The notes under the pieces were generated by a model. That model searched no databases. It was not told the origin of the DNA and worked only from the letters and a program-made list of their open reading frames with translations. A DNA stretch of 64,000 bases from Hypericum androsaemum (taxonomy: Eukaryota; Streptophyta; Magnoliopsida; Malpighiales; Hypericaceae). The number at the start of each line of letters is the position of its first letter. Positions within the stretch are counted from its first letter, which is position 1. The stretch spans positions 16,488,671 to 16,552,670 of the forward strand of contig OZ023183.1 in NCBI GenBank assembly GCA_963995505.1. The letters are read 5' to 3'. The position numbers and the translations under genes were made by a program. Positions 11,475-24,588 of the stretch are shown in pieces.

Positions 11475-12723
11475 TGTTGGCACAAATGTTAGTAAATCAT
11501 GGTATGAGTACGTAAATATAAATCGTAAGCATATAAAGAGAAGGGTTTAGAGAATGCTCACGATCAGACTTGTAAGTAAGTATGTAAAACCGTCTTCTTT
11601 TTGCTAGGGATTTCGGATGCAATCCTGGACGAGGCCACCGTTTTACCGTGTGCCCTTAAACTCTTATTACCCGCCTATATGCTTCAGGCCTCCGTGGGTA
11701 AGAGAGTTCCCAAGGTACAACGCCCAACCTCGTGTACAAAAGGAAGCACTTTCGTACACCTTTCGAACCTTTCGTAGCTTTAGAACTCCGACACAAATGG
11801 AAGTGAGAGATGCCATGCTATGGAGGGAGAAGTAGAGAGCTCAAGGAAGAGTGAGAGCTGGGATGATTTGGAATGAAGGAGGTGGGCTCCTTTTATAGGC
11901 AGCCTTAGACCTCCAACAGCCAAATTCAGATTTAATAGGGCCATTAACCCACCCATTAAACGGGCTGTTACAAGACCCATAAAACTCTCATATTCATTAG
12001 GTTGTTATCCCATTTATTGGCATGAATTTTAAATTCGAAATTTAAATTCAAAGCCACCTGGAAGGAGAAGAAGGTTCCAGAGTGTGGGCTTGTCCAAATG
12101 GAAGTCCAAGAAGCCCAGAGGACTTTTTGGGCCTAGGATCGCTACAACAAGTCCGGCCCAGTTCTAAAAAGATAAGGCCCTGGAACAATTCCCACAAACC
12201 CGCAACCCGCACCCGCACCCGAGCCCGAGCCCGAGCTCGGCCCGGGGCGGGGCGGGGCGGGGCGCGCGCGCGTGTGTGCGTGCGTGCGTGCTGAGCTGAG
12301 CCGGGCCGGACGGACGGACGGATGGCGCGAGAAGCCTCTCCCTTCTCCACCAGTTTACCCATGCTAGACTTCTAGTCCCTTATAAACTTGTCTCAGCATG
12401 GTGCGCTAACCAATGTGGGATTATGCTTATTTTAATAACAACCATACCACTTTAAAGCCAATTTTCATTCACCCCGAGAATTGGATTTTCGCAAGTGTTA
12501 TATATCGTTACGAAGCTCTATCAACGAGCTTCGTATTGATCTCACAAACACCCAAAATCAATTGGTGTGACTTTCAATTAAATTAGCTCAAAGTTGCCCA
12601 CTAATTACTTAGTTATTATATTTAATTAGGATTCTCTCTCTAATTAAATATTTGGGCCAAAGCCCAATATACTCACTTGTATTGGGCCATCTCTTCCTTG
12701 GTTAATAAACCAATTCTCCAACA
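11475..12723 (-). repeat. 3' LTR of the Copia element
   Basis: It begins TGTTGGCAC and ends CCAACA on the plus strand. It is 1249 bp, about 48 bp longer than its partner because a GC-rich CCCG/GGCGG/GTGC/GGAC simple-repeat block at about 12200-12325 is expanded. Open frames within it are LTR composition, not genes. Confidence 0.93.
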
Positions 12724-13320
12724 ATCCCCCACATGGATGCAAAATGGCTTATATGACATGAGTCTACCAATGCTACATGCAACATGGGGCTCTGCGAGAA
12801 TTTATTGCATCAGGAAAGGTGGTTGAAAACCTTGAACCTTCCTTAGTGAAATACCTTCGGATATACTTGCCAACCAGTGGACGCGATGCCTTGAACTGTT
12901 CGGCGTTTATGTATACCAAGACAAAGGTACTCACACAACTCCTTCTCAAACCACTACTCGGTTCTTTCATTGTTGTCCATTTTGGCCCTGGACTGCCTTG
13001 GAAACTTCATCGAATGCTCTAGAGATTTAGCCCTTAACTCATCTCATAGAAGCGGCCCCTTCACATTTGATGTAGGTGATCTCTTATAAGGAGTATCCTG
13101 CCATACCCCACTTATATATATACTCAAAGTATAAGGATCATCAAAAGCGTAAAGCTTAACCTTCCGATGGACAGGTCTATCACTCTTTCATCATAGGAAT
13201 AGGTAAGGAACTCAATTCTCTCGAGTGCTTTGTTCGACCCTAGCCTCATAATTTGGTTGTCCCATTGAACCTGCAGACCGGGGTTTACGATCCAGGTTGG
13301 GTTGCCATCATGGGTTTAGG

Positions 13321-16300
13321 TCATTTCGTGGGCTTTAATCCCATTCCCCTCGATGATACCTCAACTTGGTCTCTCGTTAGACCTTTAGTTAAAGGATCTG
13401 AGATGTTCTCTTTTGACTTTACATAGTCTAAAGATATCACACCCGTTCTAACGGATTTATGTCTACAACGTATGTGTCTAGACTTTTCATTATACACATT
13501 ATTTTGTGCTCTTCCAATAGTTGATTGACTATCACAGTGTACGCTAATGGGAGGCATTGGTTTTGACCACATCGGGATATTCTCCAAGAAACTTCGGAGC
13601 CAATCCGCCTCTTCAGCTGCTAGATCCAATGCTATGAATTCTGATTCCATAGTTGATCTAGCAATGCAAGTTTGTTTGCATGATCTCCACGAGACCGATG
13701 CTCCTTTAATTGTAAATATGTATCTACTAGTGGATTTTATATTCTTAGAGTCCGAGATCCAGTTCGCATCTGAATACCCTTCTAGAACGGCTGGATGTCT
13801 CGTATAGTGTAATCCATAGTTAGCAGTGTACCTTAGGTATCTAAGGACTCTAACTATCACTTTCCAATGTTCATCATTGGGATTACTCGTATATCTCGAC
13901 AATCTGTTTACCGAGTTTGCAATATTTTATCTAGTACAGTCCATGAGGTACATTAGACTGCCTATAACTCTAGAATAATCTAGTTGTCTCACACTCTCTC
14001 CGCGATTCTTGCAGAGACTTGACACCACTTCCATAGGAGTTCTCGCAATTACATTGCTATCCTTATCGAATTTGTCAAGTATCTTTTCGACATAGTGACC
14101 TTGGGAAAGCTCGTAATCTTCTGAAGTCTTGGTGATTTTCATCCCAAGTATTACATCAGCTTGTCCCAAGTCTTTCATGTCAAAATTTTGCGACAACATT
14201 CTCTTGGTAATTTTGATATTATCATTATTACCCACGATCAACATGTCATCTACGTAGAGACAAACTATCACATAGTCGTTATCATCTTCTTTCACGTAGA
14301 CACATTTATCACATTGGTTTATCTGAAACCCGTTAGATAGCATTACACCATCAAACTTTTCGTGCCATTGTTTAGGTGCTTGTTTTAGTCCATACAAGGA
14401 TTTTACAAGTTTACACACCTTATGTTCTTTACCTGGAACCACAAACCCTTCGGATTGTTCCATGTAAATCTCCTCTTCCAAATCTCCATTAAGGAAGGCC
14501 GTCTTCACATCTATTTGATGGATCTCTAGGTTAAACAAAGCCGCTAAGGCTATGACTAACCTAATAGATGTTTTCCTGGAGACAGGAGCATATGTGTCAA
14601 AATAATCAACACCCTCAGTTTGCTTGTAGCCTTTAACAACAAGTCTTGCCTTGTACTTATCCACTGTACCATCAGGCTTCATCTTCTTTTTGAAAATCCA
14701 CTTATGGTCTCGTGGTTTACTACCCGGAGGTAGATCCACTAGTTCCCAAGTGTGATTATGTAAGATAGACTCTATCTCACTATTCACAGCTTCCTTCCAA
14801 AGAGCAGAGTCTGTAGAAGACATTGCTTCTTTGTAGGTTACTGGATCCTTTTCTAACAGATATGTTAGGAAGTCTGATCCGAAGGATTTCTCTTTTCTAG
14901 CCCTTTTCCCACGTCTAGGCTCTTCAACTTCATCTTGAGGTTCCTCTCCCCCCATATTGCTCCCACTTTGGTCAACTTGACGGTCAACACCAGTTTGGGC
15001 TTTGTGAGGAAAGATTTCCTCAAAGAATGAAGCATCCCTAGCTTCTATGATAGTATTTACGTGGACATCAGAGTTATCTGACTTGTGTACCAAGAATCGA
15101 TATGCAGCACTATCTTGTGCATAACCGATAAACTCACAATCCACAGTCTTGGGTCCTATCCTTGTCCTTTTAGGAGGTGGGATTGGAACCTTAGCAAGAC
15201 ATCCCCAAACCCTTAGGAATTTATAGCTAGGCGCATGACCTTTCCATAATTCGTAAGGTATTTTATCTAACTTTTTGTGTGGTACCATATTGAGCACATA
15301 GTTGGCCGAAAGCACAGCTTCCCCCCACAAATTCCTTGGTAATCCGGAACTAATAAGCATTGCATTCATCATTTCCTTAAACGTCCTATTCTTCCTTTCC
15401 GCAATTCCATTTTGCTCGGGAGAATAAGGCGCCGTGGTTTGATGAATGATTCCATTCTCGGCACAAACTTGTGCAAATGGGGATTCATATTCACCACCTC
15501 GGTCACTTCGAAGATTTTTGATCTTCTTGCCAAGTTGGTTCTCAACTTCATTCTTATAGTGAATGAACATGTCTATTGCTTCGTCTTTACTTCTCATCAA
15601 GTAGACATAGCAATACCTCGTACAATCGTCGATAAAAGTTATAAAATAATTTTTACCACCACGCGTTTGTACGTATTTTAAATCACATACATCGGTGTGG
15701 ATTAAATCTAACGGTTCCGTGCCTCGCTCAATCGAGTGGGAAGATGTTTTGGTATATTTGGCCTCAACACAAGTCTCGCACTTATGTTTGTGATCGATGT
15801 TGAATTTTGGTAGTAGGTTAAGTGATATTAGCCTTTGCAAAGTCTTATAATTCACATGACCTAGTCTACCATGCCATAAATATAACGACACGCCTGAATA
15901 AGCAACCTTTACTTTCTTATTAGCCTTCTCGGCAACATTCATTACATCATTGCTCGTGCTAGCCTTATTGGCGGCACCCACATCAATCTTATCATTAGAC
16001 TTTGCCTTGGGAGCTAAAGTCATTACACTCATCTTGAACAGATTGTTGGTCAAGTAGCCCTTGCCAACGAACATCCCTCCCTTGGACATGATGACCTTGT
16101 CAGACTCAAACACGAGCCGAAAGCCCCTCTTATTGATCACCACTCCAGAGATGAGATTCTTCCGTATCTCGGGCACATACAGCACATCGGTCAAGGTGAG
16201 CTCCTTGCCCGAGGTCATCTTCAGCATGACCGTCCCTTTGCCTTCAACCTTCGAGACTGCGGAATTTCCCATGTAGCAGTTCTCATCATCGACCGGTTGA

Positions 16301-17427
16301 TAGGCCTTGAACATCCATTTGTTGGCACAAATGTGGCAGGTAGCCCCCGTGTCCACCCACCATTCCTTCGAATTCCCACCCACGAGGTTCACCTCGGACA
16401 CAACGGCTGTGAGATGCATCTCATCGAGGTCGGAGCTCAAGCTAGCCTCTGCAATGTTAGCATTGGCGGGCTTCTTCTTCTTGCCCTTGGTTGGTCCTGC
16501 CATCTTCTTACCCTCCGCGGCTAGACGTTTGTAGCAATCTTTAGCACGATGGCCTGTCTTGTTGCAAACAAAGCGGGCACCAGTAAAGCTCTTGTTCTGA
16601 GCATCTCCCTTGGAATCATTTGAGTGTTTTCGCTTGTTCCCACGGGAGCTCCCCCCGGTCTCGACCACATTGGCCTTAGCAACCATGCCACTTGGTTTCT
16701 TATCAACCTTTCGGTTGTCTTGCTCGATGCCCAACCTTCGGATAAGGTCCTCGAGAGTCATCTTCTTCCTCTTGTGCTTGAGGTACATCTTGAAGTCCTT
16801 CCAAGATGGTGGTAATTTCTCAATTACCATAGCCACTTGGAGGGCATCATTGATGGTCATTTCCTCCGTTGCAAGATCATGAAAGATCAATTGCAACTCT
16901 TCGCATTGTTCCACAACGCTCTTTCCATCGACCATCCGATAGTCGTGGAAGCGCCCGGCCACAAATTTCTTTGCACCGGCGTCTTCAACTTTGTATTTGT
17001 GCTCCAACGATTCCCAAAGATCCTTAGACGTTTCTTTGGTATAGTACACGCCGTAAAGCGAATCGTCGAGAGAACCCAATATATAGTTGCGACATAGGTA
17101 ATCTTCATGTACCCATGCATTGTGGATCGCGGTTTGATGCAGATCACTCACATTCTCTTTGGGTTTCTCCTCCTTGACATACCGGCTAAAGTTCAAGGCG
17201 GTCAAGTATAACAAAATTTTTTGTTGCCATCTCTTGAAATTTCCACTCTTGAACTTTTCCGGTTTCTCAAGGTGAGAGTACGGCAGTGGCATTGGGTGTC
17301 TATGACCCGGCATCACGGCCTCAACGCCACTAGCCCTCACAACGGGAACCTCCTTGTTCAAGTTGTCGTTATCGGTGTTCGTTGCACCGGAGTTGTTAAG
17401 TGGGGGAGAGTTGTTAATTACAGCCAT
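13321..17427 (-). pseudogene. Copia gag-pol polyprotein with one premature stop
   Basis: Translation starts at 17427 and runs 1166 codons to TAA at 13927-13929. The same frame then continues without interruption to a final stop at 13321. From the N-terminus: UBN2-type gag (about residues 50-250); a CCHC zinc knuckle whose first Cys is Arg (RFVCNKTGHRAKDC, near 287); protease WWVDTGATCH (near 357); an HHCC integrase zinc domain and DDE core; reverse transcriptase with YVDDMLIVG (near 1060). The stop falls in the conserved [13 protein letters not shown] region linking reverse transcriptase to RNase H, so the RNase H (13321-13926) is cut off unless read through. Everything else looks intact, consistent with a young insertion. 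Confidence 0.93.
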
Positions 17428-17993
17428 CTAAAAATATCACCAATACACGTTCGTAAGTAATCGGTTTGAAAACCAACCCTTTTCAAAATATTTGAGGTGT
17501 ACTGCTCGTAACTGTTGAGCACACACTGAAATATTTAAACGCTTAATTTCATGCACAGGAAACCATATTTAACTTTCAGCGAATTACCGTTATAGAGCGA
17601 GACGAATAAATATACCACTTAATTATTTCCGTTCAATTACCGCACGTTTTAATAATTAAATTGCATACGCAGTAGCAGATTCTGATTAAACCTGAAACTT
17701 AAATCCAATTGTATAAGCCCAGCATACGTACTAATTTATTAGGTAAATAGCGACGGCAATAATAGCTATTTAATTAGTCGTTATAGCGTGGAATAACTCA
17801 TTTGTATTCCATTATTTAATCAACCAACTTCTTAATTTCTCACAAAAACAAATACGCGTATCTACTGTCTGGATAATATGCTCAGATTTGAAACACGTGG
17901 TAAATTATGGAGTTATGAACGTTTCCGTGACAATATATACCATTAACAAACCAGATTACTAATATTTAAAATCGATTATTAAGAGTTTAAGAT
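17428..17993 (-). other. Copia 5' untranslated leader between 5' LTR and gag
   Basis: This 566-bp AT-rich leader has no open frame. The sequence adjoining the LTR, read on the minus strand, is ATCTTAAACTCTTAATAATC, which does not resemble the TGGTATCAGAGC primer-binding site common to plant Copia elements. Either a different primer is used or the site has been lost. Confidence 0.6.
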
Positions 17994-19194
17994 TGTTGGC
18001 ACAAATGTTAGTAAATCATGGTATGAGTACGTAAATATAAATCGTAAGCATATAAAGAGAAGGGTTTAGAGAATGCTCACGATCACACTTGTAAGTAAGT
18101 GTGTAAAACCGTCTTCTTTTTGCTAGGGATTTCGGATACAATCCTGGACGAGGCCACAGTTTTACCGTGTGCCCTTAAACTCTTATTACCCGCCTATATG
18201 CTTCAGGCCTCTGTGGGTAAGAGAGTTCCCAAGGTACAACGCCCAACCTCGTGTACAAAAGGAAGCACTTTCGTACACCTTTCGAACCTTTCGTAGCTTT
18301 AGAACTCCGACACAAATGGAAGTGAGAGATGCTATGCTATGGAGGGAGAAGTAGAGAGCTCAAGGAAGAGTGAGAGCTGGGATGATTTGGAATGAAGGAG
18401 GTGGGCTCCTTTTATAGGCAGCCTTGGACCTCCAACAGCCAAATTCGGATTTAATAGGGCCATTAACCCACCCATTAAACGGGCTGTTACAAGACCCATA
18501 AAACTCTCATATTCATTAGGCTGTTATCCCATTTATTGGCATAAATTTTAAATTTGAAATTTAAATTCAAAGCCACCTGGAAGGAGAAGAAGGTTCCAGA
18601 GTGTGGGCTTGTCCAAATGGAAGTCCAAGAAGCCCATAAGACTTTTTGGGCCTAGGATCGCTACAACAAGTCCGGCCCAGTTCTAAAAAGATAAGGCCCT
18701 GGAACAATTTCCACAAACCCGCAACCCGCACCCGCACCCGAGCCCGGCCCGGGGCGGGGCGGGGCGCGCGCACGTGCGTGCGTGCGTGCCGGACGGTGCG
18801 AGAAGCCTCTCCCTTCTCCACCAGTTTACCCATGCTAGACTTTTAGTCCCTTATAAACTTGTCTCAGCATGGTGCGCTAACCAATGTGTGATTGTGCTTA
18901 TTTTAATAACAACCATACCACTTTAAAGCCAATTTTCATTCACCCCGAGAATTGGATTTTCGCAAGTGTTATATATCGTTACGAAGCTCTATCAACGAAC
19001 TTCGTATTGATCTCACAAACACCCAAAATCAATTGGTGTGACCTTCAATTAAATTAGCTCAAAGTTACCTACTAATTACTTAGTTATTATATTTAATTAA
19101 GATTCTCCCTCTAATTAAATATTTGGGCCAAAGCCCAATATACTCACTTGTATTGGGCCATTTCTTCCTTGGTTAAGAAACCAATTCTCCAACA
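17994..19194 (-). repeat. 5' LTR of the Copia element
   Basis: This 1201-bp partner of 11475-12723 has the same TGTTGG...CCAACA termini on the plus strand and is followed by ATATA (19195-19199). It is the upstream LTR because the polyprotein reads leftward from it. Confidence 0.93.
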
Positions 19195-19199
19195 ATATA

Positions 19200-20281
19200 T
19201 TCAAAAAAATGTCGAAAAGTTTGCAAGATAAATAAATTTTTCAATAATATAATAGCAATCACAAAATACACATATAACAATAAAGAAAGAGTAAATATAA
19301 TATAATCATATTTTAGAAAAATCAACGGATACATAATAGAGTGTAATATAATTGAGTGAGATCAAATACATTTTTTCGTTAACATGTCAAATTATAAAAA
19401 AAACTTATTGTTAGTTTATTTTTTCGCGAGATCAATTTTTTTGTAGTTGTATGCACGCATAATTTGTCTAACTATCGGCATTTTTTTTAAAATAATCATG
19501 TGAGACAGCTGTCCTACGAAAGTAGATTTGGCTCGTCTTGCTTAAAAAATCACCAAATCTCACCAAAAAAATAATATAAATATATAAAACACATACAGAG
19601 CCCAAAATAACATTTAAAACTTGAAATCCAAGAAATAATTTACAAACTAGTGAAAGAACATGCCAGTATATTCCCACTTAAATATAGTACACCATAAATA
19701 AAAAAAACCATTACTTTTTTTTAAGGAAAAAAAACCATTACATTTTTGGGGGGAATACATAAAAGCATTACTAAAAATGTTTAAAAAAGTAAAAATAAAA
19801 CTGTTGAGGTAAGGATAAGGAAATCCATTTTGAAGAGGACACTCTTATTTGTCTATAAAAAGGAACAGCACCTTTCCTTTCTTGAACACACAATTCTCAA
19901 AGCTCCTCTCTCTCTCTCTCTCTCTCTCGGGTTTCTGTTTTTTTTTTTCCCATTGATCAGACCTAACGTTTCCCTCAAAAAAAAAAAAGATCAGACCTAA
20001 CTCCCCCAGCTAGCTAGAAAATAGGGTAAAGACTAAAGTCCCATCAAAATTAAATCAGTATTTTATATTATTATTTCTCACCCCTTCTCCTCCATCTTCT
20101 CCACTTTGTGTGTGTGTTTAATTTTTCTGCAGGTTTCCATTCCTGGATCTGAACTGCGTCTTGTTTCTTCATCCTCAAACATTTCTTTAAATAGTAAGTT
20201 TTTCTCTCTTTCTCTCTACATGGTATTTCATGCTTACAAGTTCTGACTGGCCCCTTTCTTTTTTTTCCCAATCAAGATTAA
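19200..20281 (+). promoter_or_regulatory. Upstream region and 5' leader of the MADS-box gene
   Basis: A TATAAAA box sits at 19854-19860, followed by a (CT)12 tract at 19905-19928, typical of plant 5' leaders. A possible leader intron could run from the GTAAGT near 20192 to the AATCAAG just before the ATG. The rest (19200-19850) is AT-rich and uncharacterised. The Copia element ends only ~660 bp upstream of the TATA box. Confidence 0.55.
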
Positions 20282-23200
20282 ATGGCGAGGGAGAAGATAA
20301 AGATCAAGAAGATAGACAACGTGACGGCGAGGCAGGTGACGTTTTCGAAGAGGAGGAGAGGGCTGTTTAAGAAAGCCGAAGAGCTTTCTGTGCTTTGTGA
20401 TGCTGAAGTTGCTGTCATTGTTTTCTCTGCTACCGGCAAGCTCTTCGAGTTCTCTAGCTCAAGGTAATATCTTCAGATCTCCTTTCCAACTTCCTATCGC
20501 CTTAAAGTTTTGGGTTCGATGTTTAATCCTTTTACTGTTAGTACTACTACTGTATTAGCTACTTCTTTGTTTTGTCTGTGTCCGAGCTAGCCGTCCATCT
20601 TTTTTACCTGGGGTTTGTTTTAGGACAAAGGAACCAAACTCTAATCCGAAGCCAAAGAAAGGAAAAACAAGCGATTTGGCTTATATGGTTAGAAAGGAAT
20701 AGTAGATGAGCAATGACTTGGGTTGAAACTTCGGCTTCTTTGATGAGAAAAGTCCAAACAATATTTCGATGCACTAAAAAAAATATATGTATAGCTTCTT
20801 GTTTCTTTCAGCCAATTAAGCGAATCTTAGGCCTTTTTTTTCATTTCGTCAATAAGGGCCTTCCTCTCCTCTTCTATTATCTCCTGCAGGAGCTTAAAGA
20901 ACTTCTTACTTGTTTCCTTCAATGCTCCGGTGAAAGTTGCAATGTCTGAATGGATAGTTTCCTACCACTGTAGTATTTCCAATCCGCCGACATATGTCGC
21001 ATTAAACTAAATATGTACGGTAGATCGTGGGTTCAAGTGTCACGAATGTAAAGAATATTATTGTAAGAATCACTCTTAAAATAAGGTCTTACCGTACTAA
21101 TCTCTGAATATTAGAGTTTATCGGACTTAAGTAACAAACAATAGAAGAAAATTTGACATAAAAAAAGTTTATCGTAGAATTTAAAATTATATATTTCCGA
21201 CCTTTGTTTTTAGGTATATTGCTTGCCATTAGGAGATAATTATAGATCTTTTTATCTGTACCCATCTTAATATTTTTGTTGTAACAAAATGGTAAGGTGC
21301 TTCTTATGGTCTTCCGATGTATCAATTCAAAATTTTAAGGTAACAAATGAGTCTAAATTTTTACTATTTTCAACGTGTAATTACCTTAATAAAGTGTACA
21401 TGCTTGAATTAGAGGAAAGGAAGGCAACCCGAAAAAGTCTTTCCAGCTAACTTATGATTGCCCGGACTGTATGAAGATGAGTGCTCATGTGATGATTATG
21501 TCTTAATTGAAAGTCATATTATGAACCTCTTCTGATTCCTTCCGGAATACATTCCACGAATAGCATTACAATTGATTATAAATAAGCAATAGGAGTTTCC
21601 CTATTGAAAGTGATTCTTAACAGTTCTACAGTTTTGTCTTTTATTTACTTGCCTTGGTAAATTTTTTACTTTTCTAAAGTTTGAATCTCAATCTTTTTAT
21701 CACTTGAACCAAGTGTGTAATAAATAATCTGAATCATACCGTTTGCAAACTCCAGACCAATGAACCCATTTGGACTACCTCCATCTAGCAGCCACGAGTG
21801 TAAACCAAATTTTCTTCTTGACTACTCCCAAACACAAGATCAATCCAGCCCTCATTATAGAGCAGTTTCTGAAAGTTTTGATCTAGCAATCCAAACTTGG
21901 AGGTCCCATAGCACTACTGGATACCCGAGCTTTGCATTAATATTAACCGTTAGGTATATCAAATCATATATATATAGTGTTGTCACCACATTGCTATTTT
22001 TCGTAGTTATATTATGTACAAGTATATGCTTACGTTACTCCACGAAGTCTTCTTGGTTGCCTCTCATGTTATTATTTATCCGTAGTCTTGGTTGCCTCTC
22101 GTTGTTACCATTTGGACTTATTAATTTGTATACACTTGCTGATGAGAACATTGTTTCCATAAACTGCAAAATGTTCATGAAGCATGAAGGACACACTGGC
22201 GAGATACAATCTGCATTCCAACAATCTCAACAAGCTCGAGCAACCATCTCTTGAACTACAGGTGCGTAGTAAATGCATTTTTCCCCCGCTGAATTTTATC
22301 ACGTCAGAATTTTAATAAAACTGCAGTTGCAACCTCGTACTTTATCGAAAAAACTTTATCATCTTCACAAAACACACATGTGATTTGATATGTTCTGCCT
22401 CTAGTGCTAATCCATTTCCCTTCTCTATGCATCATAGCTGGAAAATAGCAATAATGCCCGCCTAAGCAAGGAAGTTAGTGAGAAGAGCCATCAACTCAGG
22501 TAACTCGCTAAGAACATACGTACCAAGGTTGTATGTTATAGTTTTTCTTTCGAATTAAAATGGCGGATTTCTGTCTATTAAACAGACAGATGAGGGGAGA
22601 GGATCTCCAAGGGTTGAACTTAGAGGAGTTGATGCAGCTGGAGAAAATGTTGGAATCAGGGCTTGCCCGTGTGCTTGAAACCAAGGTTTGTGTCCTTGGT
22701 GACTATCTATATATATGTATAGGAATAAACAATATTCTTTTATTTATTAAGTTTTATTAGTGCGACAAATGATTTATATGTATGTTTTTCATTTTTCTCT
22801 TTCAGGGAAACCGCTTCAAGAGTGAGATATCTGAACTGGAAAAAACGGTTAGTTCTGTTTACTTTGCAATTCTATTGGTGAAGTATGTATACATGTGTAG
22901 AATTTTATGGTGTTTTTTTAATTTTTGTAATAGAGTTCAGGGGATGACTATCCTAATATTGTCTTTTATTCGTAAGGTTAACCCAAGTTTTTTTAGTGAA
23001 TCCAAATTCGTTATCACTTGGACCAACTTTGGTGAATTTTATGGTTTATTAATTGGATACTCTTCAATATAGGATATACCTACAATTAATATCTAATATC
23101 TATGTATAGGCTGGTGAACGCTCATTATGCATTTGGTCACCATTTTTTCAATCATGCAACTTTTTCCACATTTAAAAGATGAGTAGATCTTGTTTTCCTT

Positions 23201-24588
23201 TTTTAAAAATTAATAGGATAAATTTAATTAATACTTCATAAATATATTCTACATATATACACAATGGATTGCAGATGAAACTCCTTGGTTTTTTTATAAA
23301 TAGATTTGTAAATTAACCCAGAGAAAGAAGGTTACACCAAGCAACAATATAGGGTAATAAAACAAATTTGTACAAACCCATCTATAACCATAATTAAATG
23401 CAATAAAAATTGAACTAAAACTACACAGTCATCATACTGTAATATAGAGAGTAAAACGAAATAAAAAATTGATAAGATACGACGATACAAGACATCTTTG
23501 GATATACATGCTTGTAATTTTTTTGGGAATTTGGATTAACGTTGCTGTATGTTGTCTTGGTTTCATCTCACACAGGGAGCAAAACTGCTGGAAGAGAACA
23601 AGCAACTGAAACAAAAGGTTCTTGCCTCCAAAACATATTACTACAACTCTTTATTGTTTAGCGTTGTCGTCGTTAAAGTTATGTTGTCGTCGTTAAAGTT
23701 ATGTTGTCGCTGTTATGCATAAATGATATTAATTGCTAGATGCATGTAAAGCAGATGATGCAGTTGCTCAAAGGGAAGAGGCTCGAATCCGAGGTAGCCA
23801 TCATCAACGAAGAAGGCAGTGGCGGCAATTGTTCCGAGACTGCCAGTACCAATGTCTGCAGCTGCAACAGTGGACCACCGGCCGACGACGACAGCTCCGA
23901 CACCTCTCTCCGACTCGGGTAACCCTACTTCCTCTGCTTGCCTGAGACCAATCATTTTTAGATACCTCAAGTCATTAGTGTTTTTAGCTTTTTTGCATGA
24001 AAAATAGGTGCGTTTATAAATCCGGAAGTTCACCAAATTGTAATGTATTGTATTGTTTTGGAAGTGTTAATTCTATATTTTTAAAAATCAAACAAAATTT
24101 TGAATTATGGGAGATATAAAGTGATTTTTTCTTAAATCCATTTCTCTCCCTCTCCCCTCTCTATCGTCGTGAATCTCTCCATAACTCCAAAAACCCCACC
24201 TAGATATTTTTAACGAGGAGATAGGGTGGGAGGGAGACAGGAAAAAAGTTATTTTTAAAATTGTTGTATTATGTTTATTATTGTGTATTATATTTAATAT
24301 GAATTTAGGTATTCTACTTGATGTTAGTTCATGGTTAGTTTGGTTTGGTATTTTCAATATGAACAAAAAATCGAAATCAAGGGATACATTTATGAATTGT
24401 GCCAATTTTTTACGGTTTGATTTTGTCTTACGAAAGAGGATAGTATAAGAAAACGACGGAGGACAAATTCTCTAGAATTTACATTCCCTTGTATGGAAGG
24501 CATTGTTGAACGATTGATTTATATGTATAATCATTTTCTGTTGCTGAAAATTGTTGTCTTGGTTTAATGTTTTAGGTTATCCTTGTGA
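20282..24588 (+). CDS. SVP/AGL24-like: SVP/AGL24-type (StMADS11 clade) MIKC MADS-box transcription factor
   Basis: Eight coding exons were spliced by hand: 20282-20463, 22183-22261, 22438-22499, 22586-22685, 22806-22847, 23576-23617, 23755-23918, 24576-24588. They give 227 residues in one frame, with exon sizes 79/62/100/42/42 matching the canonical MIKC pattern. Residues 1-60 are the MADS domain (start [13 protein letters not shown], then [20 protein letters not shown]), which binds CArG boxes. A keratin-like K domain (about 85-175, with [12 protein letters not shown]) mediates dimerisation. The C-terminus ends [12 protein letters not shown], the motif shared by SVP, AGL24 and JOINTLESS. Family members are nuclear regulators of flowering time, inflorescence identity and bud dormancy. 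The exon 2 acceptor (GAAG) is weak but required for frame. SVP versus AGL24 subclade is not settled; several K-box residues lean towards AGL24. Confidence 0.93.
23653..23710. repeat. Short tandem duplication in the MADS gene intron 6
   Basis: The 20-mer GTTGTCGTCGTTAAAGTTAT occurs twice in a row with a partial third copy, 45 bp before the acceptor of the last large exon. It is a local slippage-type repeat. Confidence 0.7.

Larger units (their letters stand above)
11475..19194 (-). mobile_element. Ty1/copia LTR retrotransposon, nearly complete, minus orientation
   Basis: This 7.72-kb element has two LTRs (11475-12723 and 17994-19194), ATATA target duplications on both sides and a single gag-pol frame on the minus strand. 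A polypurine tract, read on the minus strand as GTGGGGGAT, abuts the 3' LTR at 12724-12732. Domain order gag, zinc knuckle, protease, integrase, reverse transcriptase, RNase H identifies Copia. Next to the 5' LTR I do not see the usual initiator-Met tRNA primer-binding match. By hand count the LTRs differ at about 25 of ~1195 aligned positions, mostly transitions, plus microsatellite-type indels, so the insertion is recent. The in-frame stop and altered zinc knuckle make it probably non-autonomous. Confidence 0.95.

Noticed and set aside
12048..12362. Arg/Ala-rich frames on both strands in the LTR, repeated at 18567-18846
   Set aside because: They come from the GC-rich simple repeat inside both LTRs, not from a gene.
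21760..22254. 164-codon plus-strand frame
   Set aside because: It spans intron 1 and, in the wrong frame, exon 2 of the MADS-box gene. Splicing in the other frame gives a perfect family match.
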